A DNA stretch of 64,000 bases from Telmatactis stephensoni (Eukaryota > Cnidaria > Anthozoa > Actiniaria > Isophelliidae): NCBI GenBank assembly GCA_029948255.1, contig JALIZF010001286.1, positions 124,001 to 188,000 on the forward strand, read 5' to 3'. Under the pieces are notes generated by a model, which worked only from the letters and a program-made list of their open reading frames with translations, was not told where the DNA came from and did no database searches. This document shows, one piece after another, positions 56,117 to 64,000 of the stretch (its first letter is position 1; every line of letters begins with the position of its first letter). Both the position numbers and the translations under genes were made by a program.

Positions 56117-56314
56117 GTGTTCACATGGCACTAGGATCATCCTACCACTAGGATCATCCTAGCAGGCAAATCATCCTACCTGCTATACATTTACTGCATT
56201 CTGTTTACATGGAAATTCGTGTCTTCACTTCGGGTACTAGGATCATCCTACTAAACAGAATGCAGTAAATGTATAGCAGGTAGGATGATTCACCTGCTAG
56301 GATAATCCTAGTGT
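56117..56314. mobile_element. Palindromic element with ATCATCCTA repeats
   Basis: cactaggatcatcctaccac and its inverse (gctaggataatcctagtg) bound a palindrome. The inner arms aggtaggatgatt and tagcaggcaaatcatcctac, and actgcattctgttt / aaacagaatgcagt, also pair. A half copy is at 50844. Confidence 0.82.
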
Positions 56315-56980
56315 CTGATTCATAGGCCACTTTAATATAAAAGCTGTGCGTGTTCAGCGTCTACGATATACGTCAATGATTCAAACGAAATGACATATAG
56401 TCACCAACTTGTGACAGCCATTCACTAGCTGTCTACAGGAATTATATCCATGCCACTCACAGTGAAGACATAAAGGAAAGTCTTCTGATACATTTAAAAG
56501 GTGTAATACGTTGAGCGGATGAAACTAGTAACCTGGACGTGCTTCACTGTTCCTTTGCAATTTGGGAAATTTTGCGGCGGCGTCTTAATTTGTAATTTTC
56601 GAGTTCTATCAGAAGCTTACACAGGTTTGTATTTTTTCTTGTTTTTCTCAATTTTGCTTTTAAAGTTCAAGCTAGCGCGACTTATTTTTGGAATGAAGAA
56701 TACCGTTCTTTGTGCTTTCAATTCTCTTTCTGCTCTATTCTCCCTTTTTTCCTCTCTATTCTGTTTCCTCGTTTTCATCTTGTCTTGTTTCATTTTTGTA
56801 TCCTCCCGAATAATTTCTTTCAAAGATTAGCAGGTGATCAGCTTATTGCTCAATAAGAATATATGAATTATGTACGAAACCAAATATACCGTGCATACTA
56901 TAGAACGCATAGTTGATTTAGTCCTCGCCCTCTCTTGAAGAGCGCTTCCTTTTGTTGTTCTCTAGCATGTTCCATCGAAT

Positions 56981-57237
56981 TTACATTTATTTCAAAGACG
57001 TCGCAGTTGAAAGCAACAAGCCCAAGACCGAAATGAATGCTGGTTTAGTCTTGATTTGGTGCTGGTAATGTATTCAAATCAGACTTGTTATCAACAGAAT
57101 TGAGTGCGCATTTTGTAATTATAGTTAGAGCAAGTCTGATTTGAAGCATTCCCAACATAAAATCACCATTTATTTTGGCCGGTTGGCTTGACGCTTTTTG
57201 CTCTGAACAGCGACGCTTTTCGCGAAATAAGTGTATA
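56981..57237. mobile_element. Palindromic miniature element, TATACACTTATTTC family, copy 2
   Basis: It shares cgtcgcagttgaaagcaaca and aagaccgaaatgaatgctgg with copy 1 at 19901, and ends in gcgaaataagtgtata. The left end is eroded. Confidence 0.78.
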
Positions 57238-58102
57238 ACGTAAGTGTATATCACGAGTACAGCGACCAACGTGCGAGCTTTTTGTATTGTACAAATATAT
57301 ACGTAAAACCAGAACACATAAGTATTCATATAAAAAATAGTAGATCATTAGTTTCCTTTTGACTCGTAACCAAAAAATCTATACCTTTAATTAGCTGAAA
57401 TTTGGAGAAATCGTAAAAGCAATATATCAATTTCAATGTGTTTAATCTGAAATCGTTGATATGACGATAGCTGTACTATATGACACACCACTGCGCAGAT
57501 GGAATATTTTCTCATTTAGTGAACCTTTTTATGATTGAAAAAGTTCTTTGTTTAACGATTATCAAACTGTCAAATTTTATTGACGTTCAGAAGTGCACCG
57601 GGGATGAAGAAGCAGACAAATTTTTTCTATTGATTTAAAATCTTGCTATATAGTGGTAAATTGTTCAGCTGGACGTATCTTTCATTTGAAACTTGAACAA
57701 CGGACATGTAGGAAAGATAGAGTATAATTTTATTAGCCCGTGAAAAATATTATGCATGATAGTTAGTAGTAGACTTTAAACCAATTGTTTTCTATTGTTC
57801 TTATCAACTATTAAAAACCTTATTAATAATTCATAAAGTGAACACAGTGAACATCATAACCATGACAGGGGTCTTTGAATTTCAACTAAAGACTTATCCT
57901 AATTTACATACTTTAACCTGGATTTTCTTTGACAAAATTCATAAATTTTTGAATTTTTTTTTTCAAAAAATATGAAATGTAGAATGGAGGTTTTTAAACG
58001 GTTCAAGCGTACGGGCTCGGGTTTGCAAAGTAAACCCTCGCCCTAGCGTGTGAACCTTTATGTACAAACTAAAGAAAGTTTATCGCTAGTCACGCGACCA
58101 GG

Positions 58103-58326
58103 TATACACCTATTTCAATAAACATTGTCGGTATCAAGCCTACGCACTCACCCGAAAGGGAGTATGGGAAGAAAAACCACAAAAATCCCACACGATTACC
58201 CAAATTCAGCTTGCTCTGACCTTATACACTAAAGAACTTCACTTACTGATGCTAAAGCCAATACCACATGTTCTTGTTACTCAGCAAATAAGGTTTCTAT
58301 ATAAAGGTATTTTCAATAGGTGTACA
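58103..58326. mobile_element. Palindromic element, TATACACCTATTTC ends
   Basis: tatacacctatttcaataaa and ttttcaataggtgtaca are inverted. The interior differs from copies 1 and 2, so it is a diverged relative or a separate family. Confidence 0.6.
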
Positions 58327-58633
58327 CTGATGAAAATAGGGAAAACGGATTGCTAAAGAATTGAAAAAAAGCTGAGACACATTACATGAAAATTACAAAA
58401 AATTATGAATTCCAAAGCGGTCAATTTAGTATTTAGAGCTTATGAGACTTCAGAAAAAGATTGGCCAAATAATGTACTGGGCTGGCTGTAATTAATGTAT
58501 AATTTTCACAATTAGATAACATACTAATTACACTATAACTAGATTACATATATACTATCTTTAGTTTGTTACCGTTTATAAACAGGAGGATAAAACTCGA
58601 TCGTGAAATCAAAAATTGATCATTAAATTCTCT

Positions 58634-58912
58634 CAAGAGACCATAATACTAAGAGAGCGAAGCTCAGTATTTATGTCTGTGCCATGTTCGTGGCGGCTAA
58701 GGCTATTTTTAGTAACTTCGCCATCGCGCGCGCAAGGCACTTAAACAATAGAATTCAAACGGTCCCTTCCGCGCGCACGCCAAAAAGCAAATTCTATTGG
58801 TTGAGGGCCTTGCGCGCGCAACTGGCGAAGTTACTAAAAATAGCCTTAGCCGCCACGAACATGGCACAGACATCAATACTGAGCTTCGCTCTCTTAGTAT
58901 TATGGTCTCTTG
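58634..58912. mobile_element. Long near-perfect hairpin, about 120-bp arms
   Basis: The arm 58634-58753 (caagagaccataatactaag ... ) pairs with 58790-58912 (... cttagtattatggtctcttg) with only a few mismatches. The loop is about 36 bp. The arms include cgtggcggctaaggctattt and gcgcgcgcaaggc. No coding content. Confidence 0.85.
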
Positions 58913-59724
58913 ATTCTCTTCGATTTCTTAAAGAAAGAGGCGTCACTTTTCCCCAAAGGTATATGAATTTAAAAAAGAGTCTGACCAACCCCTAACACAC
59001 TTCCCTTCATACAACGCTTACTTCAGATGCCAAGCAATTATAAGGCGCTGTTTCACGGTGCAATTTTTTCTGTAAATGTTACACGCTGAAACTTTCATCT
59101 GAGACTTGTGTCGATCGCCGTTGCGAGACGTTTCACAACGCATTGCACCTAGCCTGCGTAGCGGCCCTAAGGAGCTGGGGACAACAGGCGAAAGGGAGAG
59201 GGAAGGGGGACCTTGACTGCATCAAGGAATAAGATTCTCATGGAGAATTCTCTATTCCGTTTTAAGTTAATCAAATTGAGCTTTTCCTTGGAAAAGGCTA
59301 CTTTCTTCTTTAAGATTCTTGTTTGTCCTGGGAAATGTTATTGCTATTTTCCAAATATTGGTTTTCGGGAAATCATTCTATCGAAGGAGTCAAGAGCCTG
59401 TTGACATGACGGCAGAGTTTACTCTTTTGTTCGCTTTTGGGCTGGATACATTAAAAACTACAAAAACGTTTTCCAGTGGCGTAGCTATCTATACGCACAT
59501 ACGTACCTCTGGTGCCAGAAAAAGAACGAAAATAAAGAACAGAAAAGAACAAAGCAGATAAGAGCATTACTAGTTAAGAGTAGCACAGACTAAAACAGAG
59601 CAGACTAAATAACAGCACTGAGTGATCATGAATAGTAACTGACACAATTGTCCTATAGCTGTAGGCCAGGTATGCAATGAAAATTGTTGGGACCTCTGTA
59701 AACCTTTTTGCTGCTTTTCTTTCT

Positions 59725-60292
59725 GCGAGCTAGGCTTATCGGAACTTCACGTACAGTAAATAGACTCGAAGAAATTAGATCAGTACTTACTCCGAGAACA
59801 ATATTTTCGCTGCAGCTAGTTGAAAGCTCTGTTGAGCTCGTCTACAGGCATAAGGTAAATACAGGACACAGCTCTCCGTCGTCTGACATGACTCGCTATT
59901 TACGTAGACCATGAACTATATATTGCTACGAGAACTGTGTTTGTCAAGCAGTCAAAACCATTCTAGCAATGCGGATTGATGTTTCAGTAGCGGTGTTCTC
60001 AAAAAGTCTTTCTGCAAACAAATCGGTAAAAGAAAAACAAATAGTAAATTACGCAACTTAAAAATAGCATTTTGATTGCAAAGTTACTAGCAACAAATCG
60101 ATTTTTACAGTATATTCTTTCTTTTAGATATTAGCTAAGTTGAGCCGTTGTCTTCGAGAAATACTGTACCCGGCCGGGCGCACAGGATGTGGTCAGTGGA
60201 ACTGGGGTGCTGATGGCCTAGGAAAACAACCAACCACTGCGCCCACTCAGCTGAGACAAGCAGCTGTCGAGGTTGTCAACAAAATTCTTTAA
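59725..60292 (+). CDS. Two terminal exons of an unrecognised protein
   Basis: Exon 59725-59854 (approximate left end; two AG acceptors possible) joins exon 60128-60292 (TAA) in phase 0. The first reads RLIGTSRTVNRLEEIRSVLT ... VELVYRHK, then the second ILAKLSRCLREILYPAGRTG ... WNWGADGLGKQPTTAPTQLR and AAVEVVNKIL. Both frames are open and balanced, with strong acceptors (ttctttcttttag). I do not recognise the family and see no domain. AATAAA follows at 60297. Upstream exons are not found. The next gene's ATG is only 75 bp after the stop. Confidence 0.5.
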
Positions 60293-60296
60293 CTAT

Positions 60297-60302
60297 AAAT
60301 AA
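60297..60302 (+). terminator. AATAAA after the 60292 stop codon
   Basis: The hexamer lies 4 bp past the TAA. Its use would place the cleavage site at about 60315-60325, just upstream of the GPCR start codon. Confidence 0.4.
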
Positions 60303-60367
60303 ACCTGAAATTATAAGCTTAGGAGATTTTAACTTCGATCGATGCCGTTTTGACACAGTCCGAAACT

Positions 60368-61336
60368 ATGGAACTCAATACAAGTGACATGCAATCAAAC
60401 TCCAGCATCTGTGGACATCTTCCCTTCACAGTTAATATGGTTTCCTATGTACACGAGAGCGCTTCTGAAGCTGTAACATTTTTCACATGTGTGTTTAACT
60501 CCGTGTCTTTGCCGTTTACTCTAATCGGAAACATTCTTGTATTTCTTGGAGTTCTTAGAAAGTTAGAACTACGAACAGTTTACTATACATCTATTTTATT
60601 TCTGGCAGCGACGGATTTGCTTGTGGCATTAGTGGCTCAGCCAGCATTTGTAATTTTCCAAGCGAGCAAGCTCCAAGGACGAGGACGTGGTTTCTCATGC
60701 ATAGCCCTTGCAGTTTACACTAGTACTGTGTTCTTCTGTACGGGGCTGTCGATTTTAACTTTGATGATTATTACAATAGAGAGATATTTTGCAATATTTT
60801 ATCCATTCAAGTACCAACAATTTGTGACAAAATCCAGGTTGATTCGTTTCATCTTCGCTGTTTGGTTCATTTGGATCGTATTCATCAGTGTTGTTCGTTT
60901 CGCAGTGGGTACAACAACTTCCACGCTGGGAACCATCGCTACGATCTTAATCGTATCATGCTTGGCCGTGACCCTGGTCGTTTACTGCAGAGTTCAGAAA
61001 CTTGTTCAAAGAAATCGCAAAACTGTACCTGAACCTACACTTTCGGCGGTTTCGGAAAGTTGCGCCGAGTCTACGCAACGAAGGAGCATTCCGGAAACAA
61101 AGAGCTCTCGAACTGCGGCAATTTTGACAGGAACTTTGGCGGTTTGCCTTTTGCCAACTTTGATAAGTTCGGCAGTTTTTCAAACCAAAGCTACAAATGA
61201 GGTTACACTTTACCATGTGATTTATCCTTTAACTGACACGGCAGTGATTTTAAACTCAACATTAAATCCGTTTGTCTATGTATTTCGGAGTCAAATCGTC
61301 CGCAGAAGCATCAGGGACCTTATCAAAAGACGGTGA
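60368..61336 (+). CDS. Class A (rhodopsin-family) G-protein-coupled receptor
   Basis: Single coding exon, 322 aa from the ATG at 60368 (an in-frame TTG at 60350 is not a likely start). The N-terminus has N-glycosylation sequons (NTS, NSS). Seven hydrophobic segments carry class A marks: GN at 54-55 (TM1), LAATD with D83 (TM2), ERY at 138-140 (TM3, a DRY variant) and NPFVY at 300-304 (TM7). TM6 has CLLP in place of CWxP. The loop between TM4 and TM5 is short and has no cysteine, so the usual disulfide from C111 is absent. That is a feature shared with melanocortin- and adenosine-like groups expanded in cnidarians. Ligand unknown. Intronless coding is common for these receptors. Confidence 0.9.
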   Translation: MELNTSDMQSNSSICGHLPFTVNMVSYVHESASEAVTFFTCVFNSVSLPFTLIGNILVFLGVLRKLELRTVYYTSILFLAATDLLVALVAQPAFVIFQASKLQGRGRGFSCIALAVYTSTVFFCTGLSILTLMIITIERYFAIFYPFKYQQFVTKSRLIRFIFAVWFIWIVFISVVRFAVGTTTSTLGTIATILIVSCLAVTLVVYCRVQKLVQRNRKTVPEPTLSAVSESCAESTQRRSIPETKSSRTAAILTGTLAVCLLPTLISSAVFQTKATNEVTLYHVIYPLTDTAVILNSTLNPFVYVFRSQIVRRSIRDLIKRR

Positions 61337-62567
61337 GACGAAAAGGGAAAAAATGAAGGAAAAGAAAAGGTAGAAAAGGATAAAAGAAACGGTGGAATGG
61401 ATGTCGGGATTGAGTCATTTAAATTGAGATGAGAAAGCAAAATTATTCAACAAAATGCAAATGAAACTGACAAGTGACTGAAATCACACCACTATTTTCA
61501 GGTTTCGACGAACACCTTATTCATCAAATATGCTCGCCTACGTTTCATCAGTAAGCTGACGCTTATCTTACCTTTATTGAATCGATTTGATATTTATTCA
61601 ATTTGTATTTATTTTTCGACTGAAAATCTCTGAAAACTTCATGTAGTGTTCCAACGGCGCAAAATATTCAAATCATGTGAAACGAAATGTTACTCAAATG
61701 CCATCAGCTTGAATCTGTTTCAAAATCGTCTCCTAAATTTAGTATCCAAAACCATTTCCACCAATGTATTTTTTCATTCAATTAAAAAGAAATAAATTTG
61801 AGTTCATTCATTTCTTGGGGTTCATTAGACCAAGGTATTTGTTATTCTAGGTAAATAAAAATTAAAAAGATGAGATTCTATCGTTTTGCCCGCCTGGTTG
61901 GTTTTGTAAAAAATGTTGTGGTTAGCTAGCGCTCGTGTAAGCTTTTGTTTTCCTTTTTTATTCAAATTCTAGTTTTCAATCATGTATTTCAGTTACTTTA
62001 TGCTGACAAAACAGAAAAATAATTACTACTACTCTACAGCAAATCTCTTTATTCATCTTCGGAAACAGGTGATTTTTCAGATAACTAAAGACTCGTTTTC
62101 ATTCTGAATATTCAAGCGTTAATTTCAAACTGTTTTAATTATTATTTTCTTGAATTTCAACTTGGACCAACTAGCATCGAATATTGATCTTAACAACAAA
62201 TTCTAATTCCATAGGTAACAGGATTTGACTTTTGTTTAAAAGTTCTCGTAGAAAAGTGAAAATCGTCATGATTATGCTGTCCGTAGCTTGATTAATTTTC
62301 CTTATGTGGAAACTGTTTCATTGCTGACATTTTTTGCTTTTAATCTTGACAAGTCTTTTCGCCTATGTGACTATTTACCTATTACGCGGAAATAAAAACT
62401 TAAAATTTCGATTGACTTTCGAATTGCAGGCGTTCAGTTGTCAATAATTACAATTGGTCCGCCCGGATATGCCTTTTTTTCTTCACAACTGCTCAAATTA
62501 GATTCAAATTTTGGGTCTTTGTGCGACCAAAATTGAAAGTAATCACAAGTAGTACATTTGCCAATGT
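61337..62567. other. 3' flank of the GPCR gene
   Basis: AT-rich; AATAAA at 61791-61796 is a candidate polyadenylation signal. Nothing else is recognised. Confidence 0.55.
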
Positions 62568-62712
62568 TAGAGTGCCTACACTTAATCCGTGAAACAAACA
62601 CTACTAATTAGTAGTAAATAGTGTTGATTAGACAATAGGAAATAAAGGAATTACCATAATTTAGCACTATTTTGTACTATTTATGTTTCACGGATTAAGT
62701 GCATGCACTCTA
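62568..62712. mobile_element. TAGAGTGC-type element, diverged, 145 bp
   Basis: The ends tagagtgcctacacttaatc and gattaagtgcatgcactcta, with inner ccgtgaaacaaac / tgtttcacgg pairing, relate it to the 52914 family. The interior (actactaattagtag) is different. Confidence 0.75.
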
Positions 62713-63104
62713 TCCGCGAAATCTTGAAATAAAAACTGAAGTACATAATAAATGGTTGACTTCTTATTAATGCAGGAAATTGCGACAATGATAAAATAAT
62801 GCGACTCTAACGATTTGTTATTGATTAGATTAGACTCGATCGTAATCTCATCGGAACATCTCGTTAGAAATAACAGAATTTGCGTTGAGATATTCATTTC
62901 TACGCGTTGAAGCAATGGCCGAGTAAGAGGTAGGCATCACTAATGCACTGAATGCAGAAAGATGATAATTTTATATTGTTTAATCCATCCATCTCATTGG
63001 CTAAAACATGAAAATCCAGCATATCTCCATCAGATATTACATTAATTTCTCCCTAGTTCACAAGTCGATTTTCTCTTGGTCAAAAATTTTCTGAGTTTTT
63101 TTTC

Positions 63105-63245
63105 ATGGTACGGACTGTGTAGCGGCAGCCCAAGGCGCCATCCTATGCTCACAGTCTACCATGCATGTTCAGTATATGTTTTGTAAAGCGCCTAGAGCAG
63201 ATTTTGGATAGGCGCTATATAAATGATCATTATTATTATTATTAT
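63105..63245 (+). mobile_element. (ATT)n-tailed short retroelement-like repeat, copy 2
   Basis: The plus-strand copy starts at tggtacggactgtgtagcgg and ends with an (ATT)n tail. It is virtually identical to the minus-strand copy at 48299-48460, suggesting recent activity. Confidence 0.78.
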
Positions 63246-63940
63246 TAAAACAAAAATTCTATGTGGGGAACATGGAAAATTGGAAGCTTTTCTTGGCTAT
63301 TGTTTTGGAATCTCATGATTATTGGAATGAAGCTTTTCACACACAAAAAAACTTGCCTGTTATATAGAGTTTTAACGCATTTTATTTCCATAACATGTTG
63401 TTCATAGGTTGACGTATTCTCAACCTTTTAACACTTTTTTACACTTTTTCTTTTATTCACACATACATACATACAATAAATAATATTTACAAGCTAGTTT
63501 TTTTAAAAATAAATAGAATATTAATTATAATGGTATAAATAATGCGGTATGAATGAATGAAATGTGTGCGGCAGCCAAAGTAGTTTAAACTTTCGAGTTG
63601 GCTGCCACCATGAAATAAAATTGAATATTGAGGAGTATGGCCTTGGTTTTATATATTTTAGTTGTGTTAAATATGTAGGAAAAGAAAAGGAACTATAGTA
63701 AGTTACATGAGTGTGAGTAAGTAAATACTATGGGACAAGAGAGAGAATAGTAAATTCATAATTAAAGTAAACGAGTAAAGGACTTATAATCATATATGGC
63801 TAAATATAGATATAATATACCATCAAATGCTTTGGAAAACACCTGATGGTAAATTACTTTTGATTTAAGAGCAAGTTTTGAAATTCAATTTGAAATTAGA
63901 ATGTAACGAGTTTTTCAACCTGAAAATCCAACCATTCTTA
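63246..63940. other. AT-rich flank without recognised genes
   Basis: A small hairpin (taccatcaaatg / ctgatggta, 63820-63853) is the only structure noticed. Confidence 0.5.
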
Positions 63941-64000
63941 TAGAGCGATGGCACTAAAACCGTGAAACAAGTACTAACTAAAAAGTACAAATAGTACTAA
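63941..64000. mobile_element. Left end of another TAGAG-type element, cut by the window edge
   Basis: tagagcgatggcactaaaac and ccgtgaaacaagtactaact resemble the left end of 62568-62712. Confidence 0.5.

Larger units (their letters stand above)
53534..59700. other. Gene-poor, repeat-rich intergenic region
   Basis: It contains palindromic elements at 53765, 56117, 56981, 58103 and 58634 and an (ATT)n remnant at 55199. I see no supported gene. Upstream exons of the gene ending at 60292 may lie here unseen. Confidence 0.55.

Noticed and set aside
56519..56830. 103-codon plus-strand frame
   Set aside because: The second half is Phe/Leu/Ser from a T-rich stretch, and no signal peptide architecture or splice partner was found.
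58684..58995. 103-codon plus-strand frame and its minus-strand partner
   Set aside because: They lie across the near-perfect hairpin at 58634-58912 and repeat the same peptide in both arms.

Overview
The window looks like nuclear DNA of an invertebrate animal, most likely an anthozoan cnidarian such as a stony coral. That is inference from the gene families, the GT-AG introns, the AT-rich background and the density of short palindromic transposons and tRNA-derived SINEs. No gene was matched to a database. Exon structures were built by hand from open frames, splice sites and intron phase.

Region 1 (1-14.4 kb). The last four coding exons of a plus-strand gene for an acidic serine-rich tail (240-14179) enclose an 11.1 kb intron. 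Inside that intron, on the opposite strand, lie two complete tandem three-exon folate-receptor-like genes (1785-3938 and 6089-10021). Each has 16 extracellular cysteines and a GPI-type C-terminus.

Region 2 (14.4-29 kb). A minus-strand lysocardiolipin-acyltransferase-like gene (15293-18533, 373 aa) lies about 2.3 kb from a divergently transcribed gene for mitochondrial ribosomal protein bL17m (20792-25293, 199 aa). The last bL17m exon sits between the arms of a very large inverted repeat (23.76-25.13 and 26.80-28.98 kb). Its outer parts are TTTTGATTTTAC-type simple repeats, and one arm is interrupted by a terminal-inverted-repeat insertion.

Region 3 (29.6-38.4 kb). A ten-exon plus-strand multicopper oxidase (laccase/ferroxidase type, 699 aa) has all four copper motifs, a signal peptide and a hydrophobic tail. 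Intron 3 is almost entirely a 38-bp minisatellite that copies the exon 3 splice donor about 15 times.

Region 4 (38.4-48.1 kb). A hAT-like element carries nested miniature elements, followed by an isolated candidate terminal exon. Then comes a minus-strand gene for an Arg/Gln/Asn-rich protein whose N-terminus resembles the UAP56-binding motif of mRNA-export adaptors (44023-48105, 3' end unresolved).

Region 5 (48.1-64 kb). This part is repeat-rich and gene-poor. It holds a minus-strand hypothetical 95-aa frame, a minus-strand single-domain secreted granulin (53300-53533), two terminal exons of an unrecognised plus-strand gene ending at 60292, and 75 bp further on an intronless class A GPCR (60368-61336).

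No operon logic applies; the genes are independent. The main structural themes are gene-in-gene nesting, tandem duplication, and many palindromic elements that recur two to four times in the window.
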